Positions 1-10,086 are shown, counted from the stretch's first letter. The stretch: 64,000 nt of DNA from Paenibacillus sp. FSL H8-0548 (GCF_038630985.1 NZ_CP152049.1:314001-378000); one strand, 5' to 3'. Notes: generated by a model from the sequence alone, not told the origin. Made by a program: numbers and translations.

Positions 1-866
1 CGAAGGATGTAGGTCCATGGGCAATGGCGTACAACAAAACGATGTTCGAGGAAGCCGGAGTGGAATTGCCGCCGGCCGAGGTTGGCAAATGGACATGGGA
101 TAACTGGCTGGACGCAGCGAAGAAGCTGACAAAAGATGATAACGGAGACGGCAAGATCGATATTTACGGCGGGGCAAACTTTACGCTTGAAGGAGCTGTA
201 TGGGCAAGCGGGGGAGACTTCATCGACTACGGCACAGGCAAGGTAACCATCGATACCCCTGAATTCACAAACGCGATGCAGTGGGTAGCGGATCTTCGCT
301 TGAAGCACAACGTAACCCCGTCGCCGGAGGACGAGAAAGCGCTGAATGCTTATTCTCGTTTCGTGGCAGGCAAAGTAGGCATGTTCCCGATGGGTCCGTG
401 GGATCAACCGGGCTTCTGGGATTTGCCGTTCGAATGGGATATTGCGGCATGGCCGGTAAATCCAGCAACAGGAAAAGCGGGAACATGGGTGGGGTCGATG
501 GGCTACTCGGTCTCGAGCAAATCGAAGCATGCGCAGGAAGCGTTTAACCTCGCTGCATTCCTGGCACTGGACGCGGAGGGCCAGAAGCAAAACTATGAGC
601 TGGGCCAAGCGGTGCCTAACCTGATCGATATGGCCAAAGGTGAGTTTGTGGCTTATGACAAAGCGCCGGCTAACCGCGAGGTGTTCTTGGACATTATCGA
701 GGATTACGGGCATCCGCCGGTGGAATTCGCCTCGAAGGATACGAAATGGATCGATACGATGTGGCAAGAGGCAGGCAAGGTATGGGACGGCAGGATGACG
801 GCAGCCGACTGGGCGAAGGAAATGCAGCCTAAGCTTCAGGAGCTGTATGACAAGGGCAATAAATAA
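1..866 (+). CDS. Sugar ABC transporter substrate-binding protein, 5' truncated by window edge
   Basis: The reading frame is open from the first bases, so the signal peptide and N-terminal lobe lie outside the window; about 287 C-terminal residues are visible. The sequence fits the extracellular solute-binding family 1 of CUT1 carbohydrate importers: a lobe with a calcium-loop-like DDNGDGKID stretch, a GMFPMGPWD segment typical of the ligand hinge region, and a C-terminal helical end (AADWAKEMQPKLQELYD). It would capture an oligosaccharide outside the cell and deliver it to the two permeases directly downstream. The ATPase is not in the operon, as is usual for CUT1 systems sharing an MsmX-type ATPase. 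The ligand is inferred only from the neighbouring GH43 and GH2 enzymes. Confidence 0.88.
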   Translation, partial: KDVGPWAMAYNKTMFEEAGVELPPAEVGKWTWDNWLDAAKKLTKDDNGDGKIDIYGGANFTLEGAVWASGGDFIDYGTGKVTIDTPEFTNAMQWVADLRLKHNVTPSPEDEKALNAYSRFVAGKVGMFPMGPWDQPGFWDLPFEWDIAAWPVNPATGKAGTWVGSMGYSVSSKSKHAQEAFNLAAFLALDAEGQKQNYELGQAVPNLIDMAKGEFVAYDKAPANREVFLDIIEDYGHPPVEFASKDTKWIDTMWQEAGKVWDGRMTAADWAKEMQPKLQELYDKGNK

Positions 867-929
867 TTTAAAAAATCAGGTTCATTTTAAAACTTAAATA
901 ACGAATAGCTAGTGCGAGGATGTGTACGC

Positions 930-1823
930 ATGAAAAAAAGAAAACCTAGTTATATCCGCAAAGAATACATTTGGGCCTATCTATTTGTGGCAGCGCCGGT
1001 ACTTGGCTTTCTCATCTTTGGAGTCGCGCCGCTTCTCTACTCGGCCTGGCTGAGCTTCACCTCTTGGGATCTCGTTACACCGCCTGAATTTGTTGGCTTT
1101 GAGAATTATGTGGAGGTTTTCCACGACGAGAAGGTGTACAAATCTCTCTATAACACGGTGTTTATGATGCTTGGCATTCCGATTGGGATGGTAGTCGCGC
1201 TGCTACTGGCGATTATGATGAACCGGCCGCTCAAGGGCATATCCTATCTTCGGACGATTTATTATTTGCCGGTTATTTCCCCGATCATTGCCGTTTCGCT
1301 GCTGTGGCAGTGGATTTTGAATCAAGATTTTGGACTGCTCAATCAAACGATGTGGAGCTGGTTTGGCATCGAAGGACCTAACTGGCTCGGTGATGCGAGC
1401 TGGATTAAACCTTCCATGATTCTTATGGGCGTATGGGGCGGCGTTGGCGGTACGATGGTGCTTTACTTGGCTGGATTACAGTCCATCTCATCTACGTATT
1501 ACGAAGCTGCTGAAGTAGACGGCGCAAATGCGTTCCAGAAGCTGTGGTTGATTACGATTCCGCTGCTCACGAATATTCATTTCTTCGTAATCGTTATGGG
1601 CGTCATCGGCGCATTCCAGTCGTTTAGCCAGATCTACGTCTTGGCAGGCGACGGAGGTCCGGAGTACAGTGCGGCGACCGTAGTATTTTATATTTTTGAA
1701 AATGCGTTCAAGTACTTCAATATGGGCTATGCCAGCGCAGTTGCTTGGGTTCTTGGCGTTATTATTTTCATCGTTACACTCATTCAGTTCCGACTGTCGA
1801 AGAAATGGGTGTACAATGATTGA
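930..1823 (+). CDS. CUT1 ABC transporter permease, MalF/UgpA type
   Basis: A 297-residue membrane protein with six predicted transmembrane segments and the binding-protein-dependent transport (EAA) loop EAAEVDGANAFQKLW, which contacts the ATPase. I place the start at ATG 930, preceded by GCGAGGA at suitable spacing, instead of the in-frame GTG at 912. It is the first of two permeases following the binding protein and would form the heterodimeric sugar channel with the next gene. The family assignment is secure; substrate is inferred from the operon. Confidence 0.9.
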   Translation: MKKRKPSYIRKEYIWAYLFVAAPVLGFLIFGVAPLLYSAWLSFTSWDLVTPPEFVGFENYVEVFHDEKVYKSLYNTVFMMLGIPIGMVVALLLAIMMNRPLKGISYLRTIYYLPVISPIIAVSLLWQWILNQDFGLLNQTMWSWFGIEGPNWLGDASWIKPSMILMGVWGGVGGTMVLYLAGLQSISSTYYEAAEVDGANAFQKLWLITIPLLTNIHFFVIVMGVIGAFQSFSQIYVLAGDGGPEYSAATVVFYIFENAFKYFNMGYASAVAWVLGVIIFIVTLIQFRLSKKWVYND

Positions 1824-1863
1824 TCGTTTACCGTCACAGTTTGCGAGGGGAGTTTGATTTCAC

Positions 1864-2700
1864 ATGCTGCAAAAAAGAATGACAAACCTTTGGGTGGCAT
1901 TAATCCTCTGTATCGGCTCGGTTGTCATGCTGGCACCGTTCGTATGGACGATTTCCACTTCATTAAAAGATCAACGAAACGTGTTCGAAATTCCGCCAAA
2001 GTGGATTCCTGATCCTGCTACATTCAAAAACTATGTAACGGCTTGGAACGATTCTCCATTGCTTAGCGGCTTTATGAACAGCATGATTATCGTCGTATTT
2101 GTTCTCGTAATTGGAATTTTTGTATCTACGATGGCGGCTTATGCTTTTGCTAAAATCGATTTTCCATTTAAGGATGCGATTTTCCTATCCTTGCTTGGAA
2201 CGATGATGATTCCTTTCTCGGTCGTTATGATTCCACAATTTATTGGCTTCTCGAGGATCAACTGGACAGACACGCTGCTGCCGCTCATTGTACCTGGCCT
2301 ATTCGGGAACATTGTCGTTATTTTCTTCCTGAGGCAGTATTTGGCGGGCGGTCTACCAAATGAGCTGGTCGAAGCAGCCAAGCTGGACGGCAGCGGATTC
2401 TTCCGTACCTTCTGGACGATCGCATTGCCAGTTGCCAAACCGGCGATTGCGGCTCAAGCAGCATTAAGCTTCATGGGCATCTGGAATGATTTTATGGGTC
2501 CGCTTATTTACTTAAGCTCACCGCAGAAGCAAACGATTCAAGTTTTGATTGCTTCAATGCAATCACAATATATGGGCTCCTCTAACTATCCGGTTATTTT
2601 GGCGGCGTCGATTATTTCCATGATTCCCGTAATTCTCGTATTTTTCTTCTGCCAGCGCTATTTTATCGAATCCATGGCGATCAGCGGATTAAAGGGTTAA
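1864..2700 (+). CDS. CUT1 ABC transporter permease, MalG type
   Basis: A 278-residue membrane protein with an N-terminal hydrophobic helix, internal helices and an EAA loop (EAAKLDGSGFFRTFW). A GAGGGGAG ribosome site lies 11 bases before the ATG. It ends with the ISGLKG-type tail common to MalG-like permeases. It follows the MalF-type permease by 40 bases and precedes the GH43 lipoprotein by four, so it is co-transcribed and forms the second half of the sugar channel. Confidence 0.9.
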   Translation: MLQKRMTNLWVALILCIGSVVMLAPFVWTISTSLKDQRNVFEIPPKWIPDPATFKNYVTAWNDSPLLSGFMNSMIIVVFVLVIGIFVSTMAAYAFAKIDFPFKDAIFLSLLGTMMIPFSVVMIPQFIGFSRINWTDTLLPLIVPGLFGNIVVIFFLRQYLAGGLPNELVEAAKLDGSGFFRTFWTIALPVAKPAIAAQAALSFMGIWNDFMGPLIYLSSPQKQTIQVLIASMQSQYMGSSNYPVILAASIISMIPVILVFFFCQRYFIESMAISGLKG

Positions 2701-2704
2701 CCGG

Positions 2705-5179
2705 ATGCGCATATTTGTAGCAGGAAAAAGGAGGGCGATGAAAGCTGTCGCACTCCTTGCCGCAGCATTGGCGCTCATGCTGAGCGGTTGTGAATCCAGC
2801 CCGGATGAGAAAGAGATCACCCTGTTAAAGGAGGATGCAAAAGTGTATACGAACTCGTTTAAGCTGGACCAAGAGTGGGAGGATTACGGAATCGGCGATC
2901 CTTTCATCATGCGTTACAATGGAAGGTTTTTCTTATACTGCAGTACAAAGGACTTTCGATCCGGCATCAAAGCATGGAGCTCCGACAACCTCGTGGATTG
3001 GAGTTATGAAGGGCTGGTTACAGAGGATCCGATCACGACAGGCGCTTATGCTCCCGAAGTCTTTTATTGGAACGGAAGCTTCTACTTATATACATCGCCC
3101 GCCGGACAAGGACATTATGTGCTGCAGAGTGATAGCCCAACGGGTCCGTTCGTTGTCAAAACAGAAAATCTAGGAAATTCCATTGATGGCTCCGTATTTA
3201 TCGATGATGACGGAAAATGGTATTTCACGAATGCGGGTACGCAGGGCATTGTCGCCCATGAGATGCCTGATCCCTTTACAATTGATATCGGCGTAACGAC
3301 TAACGCCTTTCTGGGGCATTGGACGGAAGGCTCGATGATCTGGAAGCGAAACGACTTGTATTATATGACGTATACCGGAAATCATGTATTCAGCAATGGC
3401 TATCGCGTTAACTATGCCGTGTCGACAGAAGGCCCTTTCGGCGATTATGCCTTGCCTGCGAACAATCCGATTGTCATCGGCGTGAAGGATGAATTTAAGG
3501 GGCTTGGGCATAGCGCGACGGTGCTTGGCCCGGATATGGATTCCTATTATTTGACCTATCATAATTTGGTCGGGCATTCCGCAGAAGGCCCCCCGGTACG
3601 CGAGCTCAATATTGACCGGCTTGCTTATAATGGCGATAAGCTGGTTGTATTTGGCCCCACGCATGACCATAAGCAGCCTGCGCCTGCCATGCCAGCCTTA
3701 TATGGCTGGTTGTCAGAAGGGATCGCGGCTGAACAGTGGGACAAGACAGAGACGGCAAAAGGCGAGACGGTGCTCAGCAAACTGGCGACAGAAGCGACGT
3801 TTATTGCGGAATATAATTTCCGTTTGGACGGAGCAGACGCAGCAGCGGGTAACGGGATGGTTGAAGCGGTATTTTCATATACAGACGCCTCTAATTATTC
3901 AGCGGTTATCCTGCTGCCATCGAAACATGAGCTTCACTATATTACTGTAAAAAATGGTTCCGAGCAGCATGGCGGTTATGCCGCGCTTCCTTCTGACTTT
4001 GATTACTCGAAGCTGCATACGATACGGGTAGAGCGGCGTGACGACCAAGTTCTTGTTTTCTTTGACGGGATGAAGAAGCTGGAGGAAGAAACGGCTGGTC
4101 CAGGCGAAGGGAAAATCGGGTATTTTGCAACGAATGTGAAGCCGATTTATGAATATACGGCGTTCGCGAATGATGCAGGCGGCAGCAGTGATTTTGAGGC
4201 TTATAAGCCGGTACCTGGCATGATTGAAGCGGTTCATTATTTGAAGGAAGCGGAGCGAGGCTTCCACGTAGAGCAGAAGTCATCAGAAATAAGCGCATAC
4301 CGGGCGGCAGACGGCGTACCCATCCAAAAAAGCGATGACGGCAGCTACTCCGTAACGCTGCAGCAGTCCGGAGACTGGTTAAAATACAAGCTCAATGCGA
4401 AGGCTGATGCGAAGTATGGAATCGGTCTAGCTCTCCGGAAGCCAGAGAAGGATATCGTGCTGGAATGGTCCATTGACGGAGGAGATCCGGTAAAAACGAA
4501 GATTAACGCTGATGATCCGGCCTTTACGGAAGACACAGCCAAGCTTCGAATCGGAACACTGGATATTTCCGCCGGCTTTCATGAACTGAAGCTTGAATTA
4601 AAAAGCGGCGCGGCTGTTATTCAATCCTTTGAACTGTTTACTGCCGAGCAGCTGGAAGAGCAGCAATCATTCGAGCAATTGCCTGTTCAATCGGGTTTTG
4701 GTTTATTTGGAGAGGACGACCATGCTTATACCGGCAGCGGGACAGAGGATGACCGCTTGTTTGCGGGCAGCGACGCATGGGATGACTATACGTTTTCGGT
4801 TGGCGTGAAGCTGAATGCGGATACGGATATTGGCGGTCTATTTATACGCGAGACGAATGAATCGTATCATCCCGCTCAAGTCAGAGATGCGGCGATGGGC
4901 TATTATATTGGCATTTCTTCTTCGCAGCTGACCTTGCATCGTTTGAACTATGATTCCGAGCTTATAACCAGTGAAACCGTAGAGCTGGAACCGGGACGCG
5001 TTTATACGCTGAAGGCAGCAGCAAAAGGCGGGACTATTCAAGTGTTTCTAAATGATGATCCGAAGCCGCTAATTCAGTACACGGATCCGCAACCATTTTT
5101 ATATGGCAAGGTAGGCATTCATGCTGAACGCTCAACCCTATCATTCTACGATTTAATTGTGAAACCGTTGAAAAAATAA
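2705..5179 (+). CDS. GH43-family glycosidase lipoprotein with C-terminal carbohydrate-binding-like domains
   Basis: An 824-residue lipoprotein: lipobox LSGC with Cys29 as the lipid-anchored residue. Residues about 45-330 are a five-bladed GH43 propeller with the expected catalytic carboxylates: base Asp65 (IGDPFIM), pKa-modulating Asp161 (SIDGSVF) and acid Glu208 (WTEGSM). The C-terminal half contains concanavalin-like segments (about 345-490 and 660-824) flanking a CBM6-like part. GH43 enzymes remove arabinofuranose or xylose from plant polysaccharides, so this surface enzyme probably trims the glycan before uptake. A second start at 2738 has a very strong AGGAGG but only 3 bases of spacing; 2705 has only AAAGGG. 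Both give a usable signal peptide. Confidence 0.85.
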   Translation: MRIFVAGKRRAMKAVALLAAALALMLSGCESSPDEKEITLLKEDAKVYTNSFKLDQEWEDYGIGDPFIMRYNGRFFLYCSTKDFRSGIKAWSSDNLVDWSYEGLVTEDPITTGAYAPEVFYWNGSFYLYTSPAGQGHYVLQSDSPTGPFVVKTENLGNSIDGSVFIDDDGKWYFTNAGTQGIVAHEMPDPFTIDIGVTTNAFLGHWTEGSMIWKRNDLYYMTYTGNHVFSNGYRVNYAVSTEGPFGDYALPANNPIVIGVKDEFKGLGHSATVLGPDMDSYYLTYHNLVGHSAEGPPVRELNIDRLAYNGDKLVVFGPTHDHKQPAPAMPALYGWLSEGIAAEQWDKTETAKGETVLSKLATEATFIAEYNFRLDGADAAAGNGMVEAVFSYTDASNYSAVILLPSKHELHYITVKNGSEQHGGYAALPSDFDYSKLHTIRVERRDDQVLVFFDGMKKLEEETAGPGEGKIGYFATNVKPIYEYTAFANDAGGSSDFEAYKPVPGMIEAVHYLKEAERGFHVEQKSSEISAYRAADGVPIQKSDDGSYSVTLQQSGDWLKYKLNAKADAKYGIGLALRKPEKDIVLEWSIDGGDPVKTKINADDPAFTEDTAKLRIGTLDISAGFHELKLELKSGAAVIQSFELFTAEQLEEQQSFEQLPVQSGFGLFGEDDHAYTGSGTEDDRLFAGSDAWDDYTFSVGVKLNADTDIGGLFIRETNESYHPAQVRDAAMGYYIGISSSQLTLHRLNYDSELITSETVELEPGRVYTLKAAAKGGTIQVFLNDDPKPLIQYTDPQPFLYGKVGIHAERSTLSFYDLIVKPLKK

Positions 5180-5214
5180 TATATAAGCATAAGCAATAGG
5201 ACTGGAGTGGGAAC

Positions 5215-6996
5215 ATGATTGAACCATCACGAAATGAATATCCTAGACCGCAGTTTGAACGGACTTCCTGGCTCAATTTAAACGGGGAGTGGGAATTTGC
5301 CTACGATGATACGAATGTTGGCTGCGACAATAGATGGTATGAGGGAGAAAATTTTGACCGTAAGATTCAAGTGCCGTTTTGTTATCAAAGCGAGCTGAGC
5401 GGCATTCATGAACAAGCCTTTCACGATATTGTATGGTACCGTAAAAATGTCGAGCTGCCCTCTGAATATGCCGGAAAACGTATTATCCTTCATTTTGGCG
5501 CTGTCGATTACGAGGCTAAGGTATGGGTGAACGGGCATTTGGTTGCATCCCATGAGGGCGGCCATACCCCTTTTCAAGCCGATGTTACAGCAGCCCTTCA
5601 GGTTAGCGGGAAAAACATCATCGTTGTGCGTGCACAGGATTACAGCAAGGATGTCACGCTGCCTAGAGGCAAGCAGTACTGGAAGGAGAAGTCGGAACAG
5701 GTCTTCTATACACGGACGACGGGCATATGGCAAACGGTATGGATCGAGGCGGTAAATGCTGCGCATGTGGAACACGTGAGACTGACGCCGGATATCGATT
5801 CCAATAAAATTCATATTCGCAGTTATATTAAGGGCACGGAATTATACAATAGCTTACGGCTCAGCATAAAAATATCGTTTGAGGGCGAGCTGATAGCCGA
5901 GGATGTCATTCGTGTCATGGCGCAGGAAGAGGAAGTTTCCATTAAGCTGCATGACTTTAACGATCACGGCCTTGGACGCTGGTGGTCGCCGGAGAAGCCG
6001 CATCTCTATGACGTCGAATTTAGGCTGCTGGACGGCGAAGAAGAACTTGATCAAGTGAAAAGCTACTTCGGTATGCGGAAAATATCGATAGAAGATGGCG
6101 TTATATGTTTAAATAACCGTCCCTATTATATGAAGCTAATTTTGGATCAAGGTTATTTCCCAGGCGGCGTGCTTACGGCTCCGAGCGATGAAATGCTGCG
6201 TACCGACGTGGGATTGACGAAGCAGATGGGGTTCAACGGCGCGAGGAAGCATCAGAAAATTGAAGATCCGCGTTATTTGTACTGGTGCGATAAGCTTGGA
6301 TTGCTTGTGTGGGGAGAAATGGCCAATGCCTATCAATTCTCGGAGCAATATGTAGGCCGAATTACGAAGGAGTGGCAGGAAGCGGTTCAACGTGATTATA
6401 ACCATCCTTGTATCGTCGTCTGGGTTCCACTGAATGAGAGCTGGGGAACGCCCAATATTTTAATAGACAAAAGACAGCAGCACCATGCTTCCACGCTCTA
6501 TTATTTAACCAAATCGCTGGATGACACTAGACCGGTTATTTCGAATGACGGCTGGGAGCATGTAAAATCGGATATTTATACGGTTCATGATTATGAATGC
6601 CGGGAAGAAGTATTAGCGCGCAGATATGCAACGCCCGAGTTAGCCATTAAGAGTGATCCACAAGGCAGAAAAATTATGATTCCTGGATTCTCTTATCATG
6701 GCGAGCCGGTACAGCTATCGGAATTCGGAGGTATTTCGTACATTCAGGGCAGCAGTGAAGGCTGGGGTTACTCATCGGCGAAAGATAATCAGGACTTCTT
6801 GAACCGTTTGACCGCGGTGATGCGTCCGGTTATCGCTGCCGGCGGATTGCAGGGCTATTGCTATACGCAGTTGACCGATGTCGAGCAGGAGAAAAACGGC
6901 CTGCTAACATTCGATCGCGTGCCTAAGCTTCCGATTGAAACCTATCGCGAGCTAGTAGCGGGAGCGACTCCGATATCAACCGACGGATTGGAATAG
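5215..6996 (+). CDS. Glycoside hydrolase family 2 protein (beta-galactosidase/glucuronidase superfamily)
   Basis: A 593-residue cytoplasmic enzyme without signal peptide. Order: N-terminal jelly roll (about 1-160, WVNGHLVASHEGGHTPF), immunoglobulin-like domain (about 165-270), TIM barrel. The acid/base is Glu408 in WVPLNESWG and the nucleophile is Glu503 in QLSEFGG, both at canonical GH2 positions. The protein lacks the extra C-terminal domains of LacZ and is nearer the short beta-glycosidase type. It lies 35 bases after the GH43 lipoprotein and 20 bases before another GH43 gene, so it probably cleaves the imported oligosaccharide. The exact sugar (galactose, glucuronate or arabinopyranose) cannot be read from sequence. 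Confidence 0.87.
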   Translation: MIEPSRNEYPRPQFERTSWLNLNGEWEFAYDDTNVGCDNRWYEGENFDRKIQVPFCYQSELSGIHEQAFHDIVWYRKNVELPSEYAGKRIILHFGAVDYEAKVWVNGHLVASHEGGHTPFQADVTAALQVSGKNIIVVRAQDYSKDVTLPRGKQYWKEKSEQVFYTRTTGIWQTVWIEAVNAAHVEHVRLTPDIDSNKIHIRSYIKGTELYNSLRLSIKISFEGELIAEDVIRVMAQEEEVSIKLHDFNDHGLGRWWSPEKPHLYDVEFRLLDGEEELDQVKSYFGMRKISIEDGVICLNNRPYYMKLILDQGYFPGGVLTAPSDEMLRTDVGLTKQMGFNGARKHQKIEDPRYLYWCDKLGLLVWGEMANAYQFSEQYVGRITKEWQEAVQRDYNHPCIVVWVPLNESWGTPNILIDKRQQHHASTLYYLTKSLDDTRPVISNDGWEHVKSDIYTVHDYECREEVLARRYATPELAIKSDPQGRKIMIPGFSYHGEPVQLSEFGGISYIQGSSEGWGYSSAKDNQDFLNRLTAVMRPVIAAGGLQGYCYTQLTDVEQEKNGLLTFDRVPKLPIETYRELVAGATPISTDGLE

Positions 6997-7016
6997 TTAC
7001 AGAGAGGCGGGTTGAA

Positions 7017-7964
7017 ATGGATAAAACATTTGTGAATCCTATTTTGACGGGCGGAGCAGATCCGTGGATGATGAAGCATACAGACGGTAAATATTATTTA
7101 ATGGTAACCAAAAGAAGCCATTTGGAATTAAGATCGGCTACTTCAATGACCGGAATTGCTGAAGGACGGCATGAGGTTATCTATACACCGCCTGCCTCGG
7201 GTCCCGGATGTCAGAATCTATGGGCGCCGGAATTGCATGTGATCAACGGCAAATGGTATATATATTTCACCGCTAATGATGGCGGAGGAGATGATACAAG
7301 GCGAGTCTATGTGCTTGAGAACGAGCATCATGATCCATTTGAAGGAACGTGGGTAGAGCGCGGCGCCGTAAATACGCAATTGCCGGGATTGGATGGAACG
7401 GTGTTTCACCATAAAGGGATGCTGTATTTCTTGTATGCCGGCTATGGGCATTTTCCCGATTACGGTTCTGCTATCTATATCGCTAGAATGGAAAATCCTT
7501 GGACGATTGCTACCAAGGAAACCATGCTTACGAAGCCTGAGTTTGAATGGGAGAAGCAGGGCGGCATGGCTATTAACGAAGGACCGGTTGTTATGCAGAG
7601 GAATGGCAAGCTGTTTCTCGTGTACTCTGCCAGCACGACATGGGCGGATGACTATGGATTAGGCATGTTAATCGCAGACGAAGCATGCGAGCCGACCGAT
7701 GCCGCTGCTTGGACGAAGCTTCCGATGCCGGTTTTCAGCAAATCGCCGGAACGAAACGTGTTTGCGCCAGGACATAACAGCTTCACCGTATCGCCTGACG
7801 GGACAGAGGACTGGATTGTTTATCATGCCCTTTCTGAATCAGGCGCGCCTACGGCAACACGAAGCACGAGAATTCAAGCTTTTAGCTGGAATGAGTCAGG
7901 TTATCCGGATTTTGGCGTCCCAGTTGCTGTTGATGCAAAGATCCCTTTGCCATCCGGTGAGTAG
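7017..7964 (+). CDS. GH43-family glycosidase, cytoplasmic
   Basis: A 315-residue single-domain five-bladed propeller. Catalytic residues are visible: base Asp15 (GGADPW), modulator Asp126 (GLDGTVF) and acid Glu188 (INEGPVV). There is no signal peptide, so it acts on imported oligosaccharides; the sequence style resembles the alpha-L-arabinofuranosidase/beta-xylosidase group of GH43. It is the last gene of the operon, 20 bases after the GH2 gene. Confidence 0.85.
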   Translation: MDKTFVNPILTGGADPWMMKHTDGKYYLMVTKRSHLELRSATSMTGIAEGRHEVIYTPPASGPGCQNLWAPELHVINGKWYIYFTANDGGGDDTRRVYVLENEHHDPFEGTWVERGAVNTQLPGLDGTVFHHKGMLYFLYAGYGHFPDYGSAIYIARMENPWTIATKETMLTKPEFEWEKQGGMAINEGPVVMQRNGKLFLVYSASTTWADDYGLGMLIADEACEPTDAAAWTKLPMPVFSKSPERNVFAPGHNSFTVSPDGTEDWIVYHALSESGAPTATRSTRIQAFSWNESGYPDFGVPVAVDAKIPLPSGE

Positions 7965-8246
7965 CCATATTATGAACATGAACCAAAGCAGGGGCATAGT
8001 GGGTATTCAATACACCTCGGGGCGCGAAGGCCAGCGCAGCCCTGTATAGCGTGATTGAGTATTACCCTGATCCACGTCATTGCCGGATACTTGTCGCATG
8101 CCTTAATACTGATCCTTCATACACGGGCTTCCATCTGACTGCTAGGTGGGGCCTGTTTGATGCTCACCCATACTAGACACCTCTTCCTCTTTGTAGTTTA
8201 TTATCTGCATACTCTTATGAGGTGTCCACTTTTTATTCTAGCTACA
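7965..8246. other. Intergenic DNA with a possible insertion-element remnant
   Basis: No plausible gene is seen. At 8174-8227 an imperfect inverted repeat (GACACCTC ... GAGGTGTC) is followed by a T-run (8230-8234). It could be a long-loop terminator for the glycosidase operon or the joined ends of a lost IS3-type element; I cannot decide between these. Confidence 0.3.
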
Positions 8247-8735
8247 ATGCGTGCTTAATGTGATGATTCGAGGTCGCTCACAAGCCGAATGGGCTCAATA
8301 AGCACCTATATGTTCTTAAGAGTAGCAAGTCCAGGTTACTTTGACACATTAAGAACACATGCGTGCTTAATGTGATGATTCGAGGTCGCTCACAAGCCGA
8401 ATGGGCTCAATAAGCACCTATGTGTTCTTAAGAGTAGCAAGTCCAGGTTACTTTGACACATTAAGAACACATGCGTGCTTAATGTGATGATTCGAGGTCG
8501 CTCACAAGCCGAATGGGCTCAATAAGCACCTATGTGTTCTTAAGAGTAGCAAGTCCAGGTTACTTTGACACATTAAGAACACATGCGTGCTTAATGTGAT
8601 GATTCGAGGTCGCTCACAAGCCGAATGGGCTCAATAAGCACCTATGTGTTCTTAAGAGTAGCAAGTCCAGGTTACTTTGACACATTAAGAACACATGCGT
8701 GCTTAATGTGATGAATCGAGGTCGCTCACAAGCCG
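8247..8735. repeat. Tandem array 1: 112-bp unit, four copies plus a partial fifth
   Basis: The block beginning GTGCTTAATGTGATG recurs at 8251, 8363, 8475, 8587 and 8699, exactly 112 bp apart and nearly identical. Each unit holds two 20-bp palindromes of the form TAAG-N-AC-N6-GT-N-CTTA (for example 8299-8318 and 8350-8369), centred alternately 51 and 61 bp apart. In the first kind the symmetry extends to about 30 bp (8345-8374). The array runs into the hairpin at 8736-8778. No ORF with coding character is present. The architecture is the same as array 2 at 44471-45116. Confidence 0.95.
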
Positions 8736-8778
8736 CAAAGGCTCTCCCCTTGGTCATTGACCAAGGGGAGAGCCTTTG
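8736..8778 (-). terminator. Strong hairpin after hflX, at the edge of array 1
   Basis: A perfect 20-bp stem (CAAAGGCTCTCCCCTTGGTC and its complement) with a 3-base loop, two bases after the hflX stop. The U-run is short on both strands, so it may act in both directions, ending hflX and any rightward transcript of array 1. Confidence 0.8.
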
Positions 8779-8780
8779 TT

Positions 8781-10049
8781 CTATGACAAGACAGTGACCT
8801 CGTTACGATATCTTTCAAAGTCCGCTACGCGGCATTCCAGCTTCATGCGAGTACCATCGGGCTCGTAATCTGTAGATTGAACGTGAGCATGCTCATTGAA
8901 ATAGGCGACCAAGCGTCCTTGGCTGAATGGAATTAGCAGCTCGCATTCCATGTAGTCATCGAAGATCTGATCGCGAACGAGCTCGATCAGCTCCGTAAGG
9001 CCGCTATTTTTTTTGGCCGAGAGATAAACCTGGTTGTCTTTTACATCTGGATAAGGATGGTCTGTCAAATCGCATTTGTTATAAGCAAAGATCGTTGGAA
9101 TGTCATGAGCTCCCAGTTCCTTGAGCGTATGGTTCGTAACAGAAATGAGCTGCTCATAGTCCTCGTGGGAGTAATCGACCACATGCACCAGCAAATCGGC
9201 CTCGGTCACTTCCTCCAACGTGGAGCGGAACGCCTTGACCAGATGATGGGGGAGCTGGCTCACGAATCCCACGGTATCTGTCAGCAAAAACGATTTGTTA
9301 TCCGGCAATTCAATGTTTCTGACAGAGGTCTCAAGCGTAGCGAACAGCATATCCTGTGCGAATACTTGCTTGTGGCTTCCAGGATTGTAGCACTCCAGCA
9401 GCGCGTTCATCAAGCTGGACTTCCCTGTGTTCGTATAGCCCACAAGACAGACGACAGGCATCTCGTTCTTCTGGCGCTGCTTCCGCTGAATTTGGCGCCT
9501 GGCCACGAGCTTATCGAGCTCAGCTTGAAGTGCTGTAATTCTCTCTTCGATGCGTCTGCGGTCCAGCTCCAGCTTCGTCTCGCCTGCACCTCTGTTTTTT
9601 AGTCCAGAGCCGCCGCCTTGCCGTCCAAGTGATGCGCGAAGGCCGACCAGTCGTGGCAGCATATACTGGAGGCGGGCAACCTCGACTTGAAGCTGAGCTT
9701 CTCTTGTTTTGGCACGCTCCGCAAAAATATCCAGAATCAGAATCGTCCGGTCAATGACCGTTCTCTCCAGCGATGCCTCCAGATTGCGGATTTGGGAGGG
9801 AGACAGCTCATCGTTAAAGATAACGACCTGTGCGTCATGCGCCTCCAGCAGCGCGAGCAGCTCCTGAATTTTGCCGGTTCCAATATAGTGGGACGGATTA
9901 ACTCGGGCAGCCTTCTGGCTTAGCTCATCGACCACTTCAATGTAGCAAGCGGCAGCCAAATTGCGCAGCTCCTCCATGGAGTAAGTGAAGTCGGTTTGGT
10001 TTTGTAGCTGAACGCCGACGATTATTGCTTTTTGCTTCGGTTGTTCCAT
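8781..10049 (-). CDS. hflX: Ribosome-associated GTPase HflX
   Basis: A 422-residue protein with the HflX N-terminal domain (HYIGTGKIQEL), the glycine-rich linker GRQGGGSGLKNRGAGE-type loop, then a GTPase domain: G1 GYTNTGKSS (204-212), G3 DTVGF and G4 NKCD. HflX splits stalled 70S ribosomes and in some Firmicutes and mycobacteria gives resistance to lincosamides and macrolides. The ATG is preceded by AGAGGATG. It lies behind a long leader that ends in an intrinsic terminator only 37 bases before the start codon (see 10087-10356), so expression is probably controlled by attenuation. Confidence 0.95.
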   Translation of the reverse strand: MEQPKQKAIIVGVQLQNQTDFTYSMEELRNLAAACYIEVVDELSQKAARVNPSHYIGTGKIQELLALLEAHDAQVVIFNDELSPSQIRNLEASLERTVIDRTILILDIFAERAKTREAQLQVEVARLQYMLPRLVGLRASLGRQGGGSGLKNRGAGETKLELDRRRIEERITALQAELDKLVARRQIQRKQRQKNEMPVVCLVGYTNTGKSSLMNALLECYNPGSHKQVFAQDMLFATLETSVRNIELPDNKSFLLTDTVGFVSQLPHHLVKAFRSTLEEVTEADLLVHVVDYSHEDYEQLISVTNHTLKELGAHDIPTIFAYNKCDLTDHPYPDVKDNQVYLSAKKNSGLTELIELVRDQIFDDYMECELLIPFSQGRLVAYFNEHAHVQSTDYEPDGTRMKLECRVADFERYRNEVTVLS

Positions 10050-10086
10050 TATTCATCATCCTCTTTTGGTTAGTTGGAAAACAAAA

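Noticed and set aside
3170..3670. 166-residue ORF opposite the GH43 lipoprotein
   Set aside because: Antisense shadow of the catalytic domain, whose active-site residues are all intact on the plus strand.
9057..9602. 181-residue ORF opposite hflX
   Set aside because: Mirror frame of a conserved GTPase; no start signal and no recognisable domain.
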